Shown: positions 15,871-24,885 of the stretch, one piece after another
Position numbering within the stretch: the stretch's first letter is position 1
Layout of the letters: the number at the start of each line of letters is the position of its first letter
Made by a program: the position numbers and the translations under genes
The notes under the pieces: generated by a model
Database searches by the model: none
Told to the model about the DNA's origin: nothing
The model's input: the letters and a program-made list of their open reading frames with translations, nothing else
From: an uncultured Oscillospiraceae bacterium
GTDB lineage: Bacteria; Bacillota; Clostridia; Oscillospirales; Oscillospiraceae
Assembly: GCA_900757415.1 (NCBI GenBank)
Contig: CAAENU010000065.1
Location: 1-49,022, forward strand
DNA length: 49,022 nucleotides
Reading direction: 5' to 3'

Positions 15871-17064
15871 TTACTTATCCAGCAAGCAGGCCACGCCGGG
15901 CAGCTCCTTGCCCTCCAGGAATTCCAGCGAAGCGCCGCCGCCGGTGGAGATGTGGGTGATCTTGTCGGCAAAGCCCATCTGCTCCACTGCCGCCGCGCTG
16001 TCGCCGCCGCCCACGATGGTAACGGCGCCGCTGTCGGCCAGCGCCTGGGCCATGGCGCGGGTGCCTGCGGCAAAGTTCTCAAACTCGAATACGCCCATGG
16101 GCCCATTCCATACCACGGTGCCTGCGCCCTTCACGGCGGCGCAGAACGTCTTGATGGTCTCCGGCCCGATGTCCATGCCCTCCCAGCCGTCGGGAATGGC
16201 CATGGTGCTGACCACCTGACGCTTGGCGTCATTGGAGAAGTCGTCGGCCGCCACGGTGTCGCTGGGCAGCAGCAGCTCCACGCCGTTGCGCTTGGCCTTT
16301 TCGATCATCTCCAGCGCGTAGTCCAGCTTATCCTCCTCACACAGGCTCTTGCCGATGGAGCCGCCCTGCGCCTTGGCAAAGGTATAGGCCATGCCGCCGC
16401 CGATGATCACGGTGTCGGCCTTGTCCAGCAGATTGCGGATCACGTTCAGCTTGTCGCTGATCTTGGCGCCGCCCAGCACCGCCACAAAGGGCCGCTTGGG
16501 GTCGTCCAGCGCCTTGCCCATGATTTCCAGTTCCCGGGCCACCAGCAGGCCGGACACGGCGGGCAGATAGGCCGCCACACCGGCGGTGGAGGCGTGGGCG
16601 CGGTGCACGGTGCCGAAGGCATCGGATACATACAGCTCCGCCATAGAGGCCAGCTCTTTGGCAAAGCCGGGATCGTTTTTCTCTTCTCGGATATCAAAGC
16701 GCAGGTTCTCCAGCAGCATGATCTGGCCGCCCTTCAGAGCCGCAGCCTTGGCCTTGGCGTCCTCGCCCACGATGTCCCTGGCGAAGATGACCTCCTGACC
16801 CAGCAGCTCGCTCAGCCGCTTGGCCACAGGGGCAAGACTCAGCTTTTCCTTCCATTCGCCCTTGGGCTTGCCCAGATGGGAGCAGGCGATCACCGCCGCG
16901 CCGCGCTCCAGCAGATAGCGGATGGTGGGCAGGGAGGCCACGATGCGCTTGTCGCTGGTGATAGCGCCGGTGGCCTTGTCCTGCGGTACATTGAAGTCGC
17001 AGCGCAGCAAGACCTTCTTGCCGGCAACGTCCACGTCCTTAACGGTTTTCTTGTTGTAATTCAT
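15871..17064 (-). CDS. pgk: Phosphoglycerate kinase
   Basis: Makes ATP from 1,3-bisphosphoglycerate in glycolysis. 397 residues, standard length. Motifs: LLRCDFNVPQDK near residue 20, ACSHLGKPKG, AVLGGAKISDKL, GGGMAYTF, NGPMGVFEFENFAAGT and the nucleotide loop IVGGGDSAAAVEQMG. Start ATG 17064 after AAGGAGATCAAGAAT. It is the second gene of the trmL-pgk-tpiA-gpmI transcript on the minus strand. Confidence 0.98.
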   Translation of the reverse strand: MNYNKKTVKDVDVAGKKVLLRCDFNVPQDKATGAITSDKRIVASLPTIRYLLERGAAVIACSHLGKPKGEWKEKLSLAPVAKRLSELLGQEVIFARDIVGEDAKAKAAALKGGQIMLLENLRFDIREEKNDPGFAKELASMAELYVSDAFGTVHRAHASTAGVAAYLPAVSGLLVARELEIMGKALDDPKRPFVAVLGGAKISDKLNVIRNLLDKADTVIIGGGMAYTFAKAQGGSIGKSLCEEDKLDYALEMIEKAKRNGVELLLPSDTVAADDFSNDAKRQVVSTMAIPDGWEGMDIGPETIKTFCAAVKGAGTVVWNGPMGVFEFENFAAGTRAMAQALADSGAVTIVGGGDSAAAVEQMGFADKITHISTGGGASLEFLEGKELPGVACLLDK

Positions 17065-17110
17065 ATTCTTGATCTCCTTATTCCAGAAGTTGGGTCGCTT
17101 ATTATGATGT

Positions 17111-17608
17111 TCATTCCCGCCGCCGCGCCATTTCGCCGGTGCCGCTCAGTCCGGGAAAGCCGTTCTGCCGCAGCGCCTCATAGGTGAGAATGGCCACTGA
17201 GTTGCTGAGATTCAGGCTCCTTGCCTCGCTGCGCATGGGCAGGCGGATGCACCGGTCATAGTGGGCCATGCGGAATTCCTCCGGCAGTCCTGCCGTTTCC
17301 TTGCCGAAAAAGAGCCAGCACCCCGGCGTAAAGCGCGCCTGAGTATAGTCCTGCGGGGCCTTGGTGGTGGCCAGCCACATGTTGTCGGCGGCCGCCGGAT
17401 TTTGGCGGAAAAAGTCGTCCAGTCCCCCATAGTCCCGCACCGTTACCAGATGCCAGTAGTCCAGTCCCGCTCGCTTCACGGCCCGGTCGGAAATGTCAAA
17501 ACCCAGCGGTCGGATCAGGTGCAGCGCGGCGCCGGTGGCGGCGCAGGTGCGGGCGATGTTGCCGCAGTTCTGCGGGATCTCCGGCTCCACCAGTACGATG
17601 TTCAGCAT
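17111..17608 (-). CDS. trmL: tRNA (cytidine(34)-2'-O)-methyltransferase
   Basis: SPOUT-family enzyme that 2'-O-methylates the wobble base of certain tRNA-Leu species using SAM. 165 residues. The N-terminus MLNIVLVEPEIPQNCGNIAR and the trefoil-knot segment FFGKETAGLPEEF, then IRLPMRSEARSLNLSNSVAI, are diagnostic. It is the promoter-proximal gene of the glycolytic block, 46 bases before pgk. This gene pairing is unusual functionally and may just share a promoter. Confidence 0.93.
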   Translation of the reverse strand: MLNIVLVEPEIPQNCGNIARTCAATGAALHLIRPLGFDISDRAVKRAGLDYWHLVTVRDYGGLDDFFRQNPAAADNMWLATTKAPQDYTQARFTPGCWLFFGKETAGLPEEFRMAHYDRCIRLPMRSEARSLNLSNSVAILTYEALRQNGFPGLSGTGEMARRRE

Positions 17609-17756
17609 GCGGCATCCGCCCTCCCGTACTCAATAAGCTTTGTCCGCCGTCACAGTGACAAGGGCAAAACTTCCCTGCATCTGCCGGCGGTAGATTTCCC
17701 GGTGACATTTCTTTTTCCGGGCGCAGGCGGGATGATGTCTGTCGGGGTGAGAAAGG

Positions 17757-17841
17757 CAAAAAGCGCCCCAAAGGCGCACCGGCAGACGCGTTTGCTCTTA
17801 TTAATCGATGGTAGTATAATGCAATTGATTGGAAAATTCAA
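17757..17841 (-). promoter_or_regulatory. Promoter with closely following terminator, upstream of trmL-pgk operon
   Basis: On the minus strand TTGAAT (17836-17841), 17-base spacer and TATACT (17813-17818) form a good promoter with a start near 17806. Only about 30-45 bases later GCGCC-CCAAA-type hairpin GCGCC/GGCGC (17763-17777) and a U5 run (17758-17762) form a small intrinsic terminator, well before trmL at 17608. The same AT-rich spot also contains a plus-strand promoter (TTGCTC 17792-17797, 17 bases, TATAAT 17815-17820). The remaining intergenic sequence to trmL shows no other feature. Confidence 0.55.
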
Positions 17842-18333
17842 CATCTAAATTGTTAAAAAGCGGATTTTTCTCATAAAAATATTGGTTTTAAACGCCAAAA
17901 ACCGCAGAAAACCTACATTTCGACAGATCCTCTGATTTTTTGCGCCGCCATATAAAAAAAGTTGTTGCATTTTTATGATAAAGGACTGGATTTTTATGGG
18001 GAATATGATATAATACAACTGTACATGTGATAAGGCATGCGATAAGCGCACCGTCCGCGCCGCTCTGCGGCCCAAAGCCCCTTTGGCAAAAGGAATTGCG
18101 TTACAGTATCGTCAGAGAGGTGTCGTTCCTATGGATTACAATCAGCTCATTGTGGATCATTGCGCCGGCGGCACCGGCGCTGATACTGTTTGATAACCGC
18201 TGACGCTGCATACCCTGCCGCTTCGCCCCATCGGCGCAGGCAGACGGTTTGCGGCAGAGGCGGTTTTTCCTGTTTTCGGATAAAAGCAAATAGAAATTTT
18301 ACATAGAAAAAACAGAAAGCGAGGATATCCACC
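17842..18333 (+). promoter_or_regulatory. AT-rich region, extended -10 promoter and long leader of prs
   Basis: 17842-18005 is AT-rich and holds nothing I recognise. TGATATAAT (18006-18014) is an extended -10 element with no good -35. The roughly 310-base leader then contains small hairpins (CCGCTCTGCGG, CCAAAGCCCCTTTGG). A stem CTGCCGC (18215-18221)/GCGGCAG (18251-18257) is followed by AGGCGG and U5 (18264-18268), which could act as an attenuator. The prs ribosome binding site AGCGAGG lies just before 18334. Confidence 0.45.
18131..18193 (+). CDS. Possible 20-residue leader peptide upstream of prs
   Basis: ATG 18131 begins a 20-codon frame ending in TGA inside the prs leader, before the putative attenuator stem. 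The upstream AGAGAGGTG is only a weak ribosome binding site. It has no homology I recognise. It could be a leader peptide or chance. Confidence 0.25.
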   Translation: MDYNQLIVDHCAGGTGADTV

Positions 18334-19293
18334 ATGATTTCTCACGGCAAGGACATCAAAATTTTCACCGGCAACGCCAACCCCGCGCTGGCGCAGGAGA
18401 TCTGCAAGATCATCGGCACCAAGCTGGGCGAGGCCGAGGTCAAGCACTTCGCTGACGGCGAGGCTTCCGTCTCCCTGTATGAGAGCGTCCGCGGCAGCGA
18501 CGTGTTCCTCATCAACTCCACCTGCAAGCCTGTCAACGACAGCCTGATGGAGCTGCTGATCATGATCGACGCCTGCAAGCGTGCCAGCGCCGGCCGCGTC
18601 ACCGCGGTGATCCCCTATTTCGGCTATGCCCGTCAGGACCGCAAGGCCAAGAGCCGCGATCCCATTTCCGCCAAGCTGGTGGCCAATATGATCGTGGCCG
18701 CCGGAGCCGACCGGGTGCTGACCATGGATCTTCACGCCAGCCAGATCCAGGGCTTCTTTGATATCCCTGTGGACAACCTGCTGGGCAACCCTGTCTTTGT
18801 GGACTACTATGCCAAGAAGTTCGGCGAAAAGTGCGAGGATATGGTGGTGGTCTCTCCCGACGTGGGCAGCGTCTCCCGCGCCCGCACCTTTGCCCAGAAG
18901 CTGCACATGAATCTGGCCATTGTGGACAAGCGCCGTCAGAAAGCCAACCAGTGCGAGGTCATGAACGTCATCGGCGACGTGGCGGGCAAGGACTGCATCC
19001 TCTTTGACGATATGATCGATACCGCCGGCAGCATCTGCAACGCGGCCAAGGCCATCGTGGAGGTGGGCGGCGCCAAGAGCGTGTATGCCTGCGCCAGCCA
19101 CGGCGTGCTGTCCGGTCCCGCGCTGGAGCGCCTGCAGAGCAGCGTCATCAACGAGGTCGCCCTGCTCAATACCCTGCCCGAGGAGATGGGCAAGGGCTGC
19201 GATAAGATCAAATATCTGTCTGTGGCCCCCATGTTTGCCGAGGCCATCGAGCGCATCTATCAGGAGATCTCCATCGCCAAGCTGTTTAACTGA
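18334..19293 (+). CDS. prs: Ribose-phosphate diphosphokinase (PRPP synthetase)
   Basis: Makes 5-phosphoribosyl 1-diphosphate from ribose 5-phosphate and ATP, the common substrate of the purine (purF) and pyrimidine (pyrE) pathways encoded downstream. 319 residues. Signatures: GYARQDRKAKSRDPISAKL (ATP/flexible region), MDLHASQIQGFFDIPVDNL (catalytic His/metal), VVSPDVGSVSRAR and the PRPP loop ILFDDMIDTAGSI. It precedes pth and mfd, an order conserved in Firmicutes, but the ctc, fin and spoVT genes found there in Bacillus are absent. Confidence 0.97.
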   Translation: MISHGKDIKIFTGNANPALAQEICKIIGTKLGEAEVKHFADGEASVSLYESVRGSDVFLINSTCKPVNDSLMELLIMIDACKRASAGRVTAVIPYFGYARQDRKAKSRDPISAKLVANMIVAAGADRVLTMDLHASQIQGFFDIPVDNLLGNPVFVDYYAKKFGEKCEDMVVVSPDVGSVSRARTFAQKLHMNLAIVDKRRQKANQCEVMNVIGDVAGKDCILFDDMIDTAGSICNAAKAIVEVGGAKSVYACASHGVLSGPALERLQSSVINEVALLNTLPEEMGKGCDKIKYLSVAPMFAEAIERIYQEISIAKLFN

Positions 19294-19322
19294 GACTTTT
19301 CAAATTCGTTTTGCCGTGCTAT

Positions 19323-19355
19323 AATAAGGGAACTGCGCTGCGCAGTTCCCTTATT
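19323..19355 (+). terminator. Perfect palindrome between prs and pth
   Basis: AATAAGGGAACTGCGC and its exact complement form a 16-bp stem around a single base. No U-run beyond TTATT follows, so it is a weak terminator or an RNA processing/stability element. A TATAAT (19320-19325) overlaps its left edge with TTTTCA 17 bases upstream, a possible pth promoter. Confidence 0.5.
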
Positions 19356-19394
19356 CTGCGCCGCGCGAAACAGCCAAGTGAAGGAGGGATCTCC

Positions 19395-19991
19395 TTGTTT
19401 TTCAACCGCGGCAACAGCGGCGGGGTCAACTGGATCCTGGTGGGACTGGGCAACCCCGGCAAGCAGTACGAAAGCACGCGCCACAACATGGGTTGGCTTG
19501 CTCTGGACAGCCTGATGGAAAAGGAAAATTTCAAGCTGACCAAGCTGCGCTTCAAGGCGTGGACCGGAATTCTGGAAAAGAACGGGAATAAGATACTGGT
19601 TATGAAACCCCAGACCTACATGAACCTCTCCGGCGAATCGGTGGGTGAGGCCGCCCGTTTTTATAAAGTTCCGGCGGATCATGTGGTGGTCATTTCCGAC
19701 GATGTGTCCCTGCCGGCAGGCAAGCTGCGCATCCGCAAGGGCGGCAGCGCCGGCGGTCACAACGGCCTGAAAAATATCATCGCCCATCTGGGTACCGATC
19801 AGTTTCCCCGCATCAAGGTGGGCGTCGGCATGCCGGAGCATCCCGACCATGAGATGATCGACTGGGTCATCGGCAAACCCCAGGGCGAGGAGGCAAAATT
19901 GCTGCGCGCAACTCTCGACAGGGCGGCGGAATCCGCCCTGTGCCTGATGGAAGAGGGGGCGGATAAGGCCATGAACCGCTTTAACGGCTGA
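19395..19991 (+). CDS. pth: Peptidyl-tRNA hydrolase
   Basis: Releases tRNA from prematurely dropped peptidyl-tRNA. Start chosen: TTG 19395, nine bases after AAGGAGGG, giving 198 residues; upstream in-frame sequence lies in the palindrome region. Motifs: LVGLGNPGKQYESTRHNMGW (catalytic His in RHNMG), MKPQTYMNLSGES (substrate Asn), VISDDVSLP (catalytic Asp) and GGSAGGHNGLKNI. The roughly 150 bases to mfd contain no ORF. Confidence 0.96.
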   Translation: MFFNRGNSGGVNWILVGLGNPGKQYESTRHNMGWLALDSLMEKENFKLTKLRFKAWTGILEKNGNKILVMKPQTYMNLSGESVGEAARFYKVPADHVVVISDDVSLPAGKLRIRKGGSAGGHNGLKNIIAHLGTDQFPRIKVGVGMPEHPDHEMIDWVIGKPQGEEAKLLRATLDRAAESALCLMEEGADKAMNRFNG

Positions 19992-20071
19992 CAGGACGCT
20001 ATCTGTACTGGAAATGGGCGTTATCCGTACCGAAAACGGGCACTATTTGCACCGAAAAAGCACATAAATGA

Positions 20072-20097
20072 CCCCCATAAACAGGTATTTATGGGGG
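20072..20097 (+). terminator. Hairpin between pth and mfd
   Basis: CCCCCATAAA and TTTATGGGGG pair perfectly around a 6-base loop. No U-run follows, so its role as a terminator is uncertain. The sequence just before it has loose repeats of the form TACCGAAAA. Confidence 0.4.
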
Positions 20098-20141
20098 CAT
20101 TCGGCATACCCTGATAGGGAAGAGCGGGAAAGGAGGGGGAC

Positions 20142-23100
20142 ATGAACGGGATCGCAAGTGAGCTGCTGCGCCAGCCGGAGGCCGGACTGCTGCTGGAGAG
20201 CACATTGAAAAAGGAAGCGCCGCTGGTCACGGGTTTGTCCCCCGTGCACCGGGCCATGCTGGCCGCCGCCATGGCGCAGGAAACCGGGCGGCCCATGCTG
20301 CTGCTGTGCGGCGACGAGGCGGAGGCCGTCCGCCTGCGCGCTGATCTGCAGGCCATGACCGGTGAAGAGACAACGCTGCTGCGGCGGCGGGAATGGCAGC
20401 TGCGGCCGGCTGCGGCCAGCCGCAGCTGGGAGTACCAGCGTCTGTCGGCCCTGTACGATATGGCGTCGGGGCGGACAAGGTTGGCAGTAGCGGCGATAGA
20501 CGCCGCCGTGCAGCGCTGTATTCCCAAGGACGTATTGCTGGCATCGGCCATCACCCTGAAGGTGGGGGAGCGGTATCCCGTTGCGGCGCTGGCGGAGCGG
20601 CTGGTGCAGGCGGGTTACGTCCGCTGCCAGCAGGTGGAGGGTCCCGGCCAGTTCGCGGTGCGGGGCGGCATTGTGGATGTGTTTTCCCCCGCCATGGAGC
20701 AGCCGGTGCGCTGTGAATTCTGGGACGACGAGCTGGACGCCATGGGCGCCTTTGATCCGGCCACCCAGCGGCGGGTGCACAATCTGAAAGAAACGTTGCT
20801 GCTGAGTGCCGGCGAGGTGCTGCCCTTCCGGACGGCGGACACGGCGGAAAAGGCGGCGTCCGCGCTGGAAGCGGCGGCAAAACGCCTGAAGAAAAAAGAG
20901 AATACGCAGCCGCTGCTGCGGCAGCTGGCGGCTGACGCGGCAGCGCTGCGGCAGGGAATTGCCCCCAGCGGCTGTGACCGCTATATGGCGGCCATATATA
21001 CGGAAAAGACCGCGGCGCTGGACTATCTGCCGGAGAACGCCGTGATCTGCGTGTGCGAGAGCGGCCGGGTGAGCGAGAGCCTGCGCAGCTGCCTGTGGCA
21101 GCTGAAGGAGGATGTGTCCGCCGCCGCGGAGAACGGCTTTATGGCGCCGGCCATGGGAGAGCTGGCCCTGAGCGAGGGTGAGACCGCCGCGCGCCTGAGC
21201 CGGTTTGCCCTGTGCCAGCTGGACAGTCTGCCCACCAGCCGGTATCTGCTGCCGCCGGGGCAGCTGCTGCAGATATCCGCCCGGCAGCTGAGCACCTACG
21301 GCGGCTCGCTGGAAACGGCGGCGGGGGATATGGCGCACTATCTGAGCGCGGACTACCGGGTGGTGGTGCTGTGCGGCGGGGAGGTGCGCGCCCGCAATAT
21401 GCAGGAGCTGCTGCGCGAGCACCATATCGCGGCGGCGCTGGTTTCGGACGGCGGTACGCTGCCGCGGCCGGGACAGGCGGCCATCATGCTGGGAGCACTA
21501 AGCGCCGGCAGCGAGTGGCCCGCTCTGAAGCTGGCGGTGCTGACCGAGGGACAGCTGACCGAGAGTGTCAGCGGCAAAAAGGGGAAATCCCGCCGCGCCA
21601 AGGACAGCAGCCGCCAGAAGCTGCAATCCTATACCGACCTGACCCCCGGAGATCTGGTGGTGCACGCCCACCACGGCATCGGCCGCTTTGTGGAAATGCT
21701 GCGCCTGCCGGTGGACGGGGTGGAAAAGGATTATATCAAGATCGCCTATGCCGGCAGCGACTGCCTGTATGTGCCCGCCACATCGCTGGATCTGGTGAGC
21801 AAGTATATCGGCGCGGGCAGCGGCGAGGACGGCGAAAAACCCGCCCGGCTCAACAAGCTGGGGGGCACCGAGTGGGCCAAGACCACGCACCGGGCCAAGG
21901 CCGCCGCCAAGGAGCTGGCGGCAGGACTGATACAGCTGTATGCCCAGCGCCAGCGCCAGCCCGGCTTTGCCTTTTCACCGGACAGCCCATGGCAGCAGGA
22001 GTTTGAGGATGCCTTTGACTATGAGGAGACGGGCGACCAGCTGCGTGCCATTGAGGAGATCAAGAGCGACATGGAAAAGCCGGTCCCCATGGACCGCCTG
22101 CTGTGCGGCGATGTGGGGTACGGCAAAACGGAGGTGGCGCTGCGGGCGGTGATGAAGTGCATTCTGGATGGCAAGCAGGCGGCCATTCTGGTGCCCACCA
22201 CGGTTCTGGCCCAGCAGCATTACGCCACGGCCCAGAACCGCTTCCGCTCCTTCCCGGTAACGGTGGAGGTACTGTCCCGGTTCCGCACACCCAAGCAGAT
22301 CAGGGAGATATTGGAGCGTGTGAAGACGGGTCGGGTGGATCTGCTGATCGGTACCCACAAGCTGCTGAACAAAAACGTGACGTTCAAGGATCTGGGATTG
22401 CTGATCATCGACGAGGAGCAGCGCTTCGGCGTCAGCCACAAGGAGAAGCTGCGGGAGCGGACCGCGCAGGTGGATACGCTGACGCTGTCCGCCACGCCTA
22501 TCCCGCGGACGCTGAATATGGCGCTGTCCGGCATCCGGGACATGAGCACCATTGAAGAGCCGCCTCAGGACCGCCAGCCGGTGCAGACCTATGTGCTGGA
22601 GCACGATTGGGGCGTGATCGCGGACGCCATCCGCCGGGAGCTGGGGCGGGGCGGACAGGTCTACTATCTGCATAACCGGGTGGAGAACATCGAGAATACC
22701 GCCGGGCGGCTGCGGCAGCTGCTGGGAGAGGAGACGGCCATCGCCACCGCCCACGGAAAGATGGGCGAGCGGGAGCTGGGCCGCGTCATGCAGCAGATGG
22801 CCGACGGCGAGATACAGGTGCTGGTATGCACCACCATCATTGAAACGGGCATCGACATTCCCAATGTGAACACCCTAATCATCGAGGACGCCGACCGGCT
22901 GGGACTGAGCCAGCTGCACCAGATCCGGGGCCGCGTGGGCCGCTCGGGACGGCGGGCCTACGCCTATCTGACCTATCGCACCGGAAAGGTGCTCAGCGAA
23001 GTGGCCAGCAAGCGGCTGTCTGCCATCCGGGAATATGTGGAGTTCGGCAGCGGCTTCCGCATCGCCATGCGGGATCTGGAGATTCGCGGCGCCGGCAACC

Positions 23101-23669
23101 TGCTGGGGCCGGAACAGTCCGGATACATGATGAGCGTTGGCTATGACATGTATTTGAAGCTGCTGAACGACGCGGTGCTGGAGCAGCAGGGCAAGCGGGC
23201 GGAGATCATGCCGGAATGCGCGGCGGATCTGACGGTGTCGGCCTATATTCCGGAGCGGTATGTGCCGGCGGCCGAGCAGCGGATGGATCTTTATCGCCGT
23301 ATTGCCGCCATTCGCACCGACGGGGATGCCGCGGAGCTGATGGACGAGATGCTGGACCGGTTCGGGGACGTGCCGGCGGCGGTGAAGGCGCTGCTGGATG
23401 TGGCGCTGCTGCGTGCGGCAGCGGCCGGCGCAGGCATCTGCGACATTACCCAACGGGGACGGCAGGTGGTATTTTCTTTCGGCCCGCAGCCGGATATCGC
23501 CGCCGTGGCCGCCGTGTGCGGTATGGCCTGCTACCGCCAGCGCTTGCAGCTGAGCGCGGCGGCCCAGCCGAAGCTGACGCTGTACTTGCAGCCAGATGAG
23601 GAGGCGCTCTCCGCCGCAGGAAAGCTGGTGGAGGAGCTGGCAGTGCGGCATACGGAGGAGAAAACGTGA
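20142..23669 (+). CDS. mfd: Transcription-repair coupling factor Mfd
   Basis: A DNA translocase that removes RNA polymerase stalled at lesions and recruits UvrA. 1175 residues, normal length. Parts in order: UvrB-like N-terminal region (LVTGLSPVHRAMLAAAM); GRFVEM and GDLVVHAHHGIG of the RNA-polymerase-interacting (CarD-like) domain near residue 510; helicase motifs with Walker A GDVGYGKTEVALRA, DEEQRFGV, LSATPIPRTL and QIRGRVGRSGR; then the TRCF C-terminal domain from about residue 1020 (RMDLYRRIA). ATG 20142 follows AGGAGGGGGAC. Confidence 0.97.
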   Translation: MNGIASELLRQPEAGLLLESTLKKEAPLVTGLSPVHRAMLAAAMAQETGRPMLLLCGDEAEAVRLRADLQAMTGEETTLLRRREWQLRPAAASRSWEYQRLSALYDMASGRTRLAVAAIDAAVQRCIPKDVLLASAITLKVGERYPVAALAERLVQAGYVRCQQVEGPGQFAVRGGIVDVFSPAMEQPVRCEFWDDELDAMGAFDPATQRRVHNLKETLLLSAGEVLPFRTADTAEKAASALEAAAKRLKKKENTQPLLRQLAADAAALRQGIAPSGCDRYMAAIYTEKTAALDYLPENAVICVCESGRVSESLRSCLWQLKEDVSAAAENGFMAPAMGELALSEGETAARLSRFALCQLDSLPTSRYLLPPGQLLQISARQLSTYGGSLETAAGDMAHYLSADYRVVVLCGGEVRARNMQELLREHHIAAALVSDGGTLPRPGQAAIMLGALSAGSEWPALKLAVLTEGQLTESVSGKKGKSRRAKDSSRQKLQSYTDLTPGDLVVHAHHGIGRFVEMLRLPVDGVEKDYIKIAYAGSDCLYVPATSLDLVSKYIGAGSGEDGEKPARLNKLGGTEWAKTTHRAKAAAKELAAGLIQLYAQRQRQPGFAFSPDSPWQQEFEDAFDYEETGDQLRAIEEIKSDMEKPVPMDRLLCGDVGYGKTEVALRAVMKCILDGKQAAILVPTTVLAQQHYATAQNRFRSFPVTVEVLSRFRTPKQIREILERVKTGRVDLLIGTHKLLNKNVTFKDLGLLIIDEEQRFGVSHKEKLRERTAQVDTLTLSATPIPRTLNMALSGIRDMSTIEEPPQDRQPVQTYVLEHDWGVIADAIRRELGRGGQVYYLHNRVENIENTAGRLRQLLGEETAIATAHGKMGERELGRVMQQMADGEIQVLVCTTIIETGIDIPNVNTLIIEDADRLGLSQLHQIRGRVGRSGRRAYAYLTYRTGKVLSEVASKRLSAIREYVEFGSGFRIAMRDLEIRGAGNLLGPEQSGYMMSVGYDMYLKLLNDAVLEQQGKRAEIMPECAADLTVSAYIPERYVPAAEQRMDLYRRIAAIRTDGDAAELMDEMLDRFGDVPAAVKALLDVALLRAAAAGAGICDITQRGRQVVFSFGPQPDIAAVAAVCGMACYRQRLQLSAAAQPKLTLYLQPDEEALSAAGKLVEELAVRHTEEKT

Positions 23670-23752
23670 CGGACTGCCGCGTTAAGGACGGCAGAACCAA
23701 TAGACCGGCGGGGAGGAAAAATCTCCGCTATGAAAAACAAGGAGGAGCACAC

Positions 23753-24802
23753 ATGAAAAAAGAGACCTTCAACATGATCATCCGCTTTCTGGTGGGTGCG
23801 GCAGTGTCCATGCTGATCTGCGCCGGCATGATCGTGAGCGGGAAATGGGTCAGCAGCAAGCCGCTGATCCAGCAGGCCAGCGGCCTGAAGGGAACGGAGA
23901 TAGTGATGACCGTGGACGGCGAGGAAATTTCGGCGGAGGAGTACCTGTATATGGTGAGCTATTCCGCCCAGAGCCTGTCCTATTACGGCATCACGGATCT
24001 CAACACCCAACTGGGCGAGGACTATACCGCCGCCGACTATGTGGCCGAGCAGGCACAGTCTCAGGTGGTGCAGCAGGCGGTGATCCGCAAGTGGGCCAAG
24101 GATGTGAATGTGGCGCTGACGGAGGACGATCAGACCATTCTGGCCAATAAGAAGGAGAGCTATGGCGAGGGCGGCTTTGAGAAGCTGCTGAAGCTCAACG
24201 GCGTCAGCGAGGAGCTGTTTGATCAGATCACCGGCAGCTCCATGCTGTATGAGAAGCTGTATAACGCCTATTGCGGCGAGAACGGCGAGATGCGGCCCAG
24301 CGACAGCGACCTGTCCGCACTGGCGCAGGAGCACGGCCTGATGACTGCCGACGTGCTGTATGTCAGCACAGAGGGAATGGACGACGCGGCCAAAGCGGAG
24401 GCCAAGACCATGATGGAGGACTATGTCCGCCAGCTGAACGGAGCCGCCGACAAAGAGGAGGCCTTTGCCGCGCTGGAGCGGGGCGAAAATGTGTCCGCCT
24501 ATACCGGCGCCACCTATGACGGCTGTGAGGAGACGCCCCTGAACACGGCGCTGGCCGCGCTGGAGGTGGGGCAGGTCAGCGGCGTGATCGAGGACGACGC
24601 GGGCCTTTTCGTGGCGCTGCGCTGTCAGACCGACCTGAGCGCCGCGGCGGAGCTGGCTTTCGGCGAGGATCTTTCGCTGCGCATGGAGAACGCGGAGGTG
24701 GCATATAACGAGGCTGTGTACAATAAAATCGATCTGGCGGCCTATTACACCAAGTTCTCCGCTGCCCGACAGCAGGTATACAACCAGCTGATGCAGGAGT
24801 GA
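23753..24802 (+). CDS. Membrane-anchored parvulin-like peptidylprolyl isomerase/foldase
   Basis: A 349-residue exported protein. The N-terminal hydrophobic segment (about residues 9-29) lacks a lipobox cysteine, so it is probably a membrane anchor or uncleaved signal. A SurA/PrsA-like chaperone segment follows (VDGEEISAEEYLYMV onward). The C-terminal part resembles a degenerate PpiC domain, ending with LAALEVGQVSGVIEDDAGLFVALR. It likely assists folding of secreted proteins. ATG 23753 after AAGGAGGAGCACAC; the longer frame from 23666 lacks a good site. It is in the same orientation as mfd and 83 bases after it. Confidence 0.8.
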   Translation: MKKETFNMIIRFLVGAAVSMLICAGMIVSGKWVSSKPLIQQASGLKGTEIVMTVDGEEISAEEYLYMVSYSAQSLSYYGITDLNTQLGEDYTAADYVAEQAQSQVVQQAVIRKWAKDVNVALTEDDQTILANKKESYGEGGFEKLLKLNGVSEELFDQITGSSMLYEKLYNAYCGENGEMRPSDSDLSALAQEHGLMTADVLYVSTEGMDDAAKAEAKTMMEDYVRQLNGAADKEEAFAALERGENVSAYTGATYDGCEETPLNTALAALEVGQVSGVIEDDAGLFVALRCQTDLSAAAELAFGEDLSLRMENAEVAYNEAVYNKIDLAAYYTKFSAARQQVYNQLMQE

Positions 24803-24885
24803 CGCAAATGGAATGGTCGTTTTGACGAAAAATTAACGACAATTTTAACATAAATGACAATTTTTAGGGAAAATAATTTTAACGA

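Noticed and set aside
14668..17187. An 839-codon open frame on plus, opposite gpmI, tpiA and pgk.
   Set aside because: GC-rich third positions keep the opposite frame free of stops. The product is His/Gly/Ala/Gln-rich without domains, while the minus-strand genes have complete signatures.
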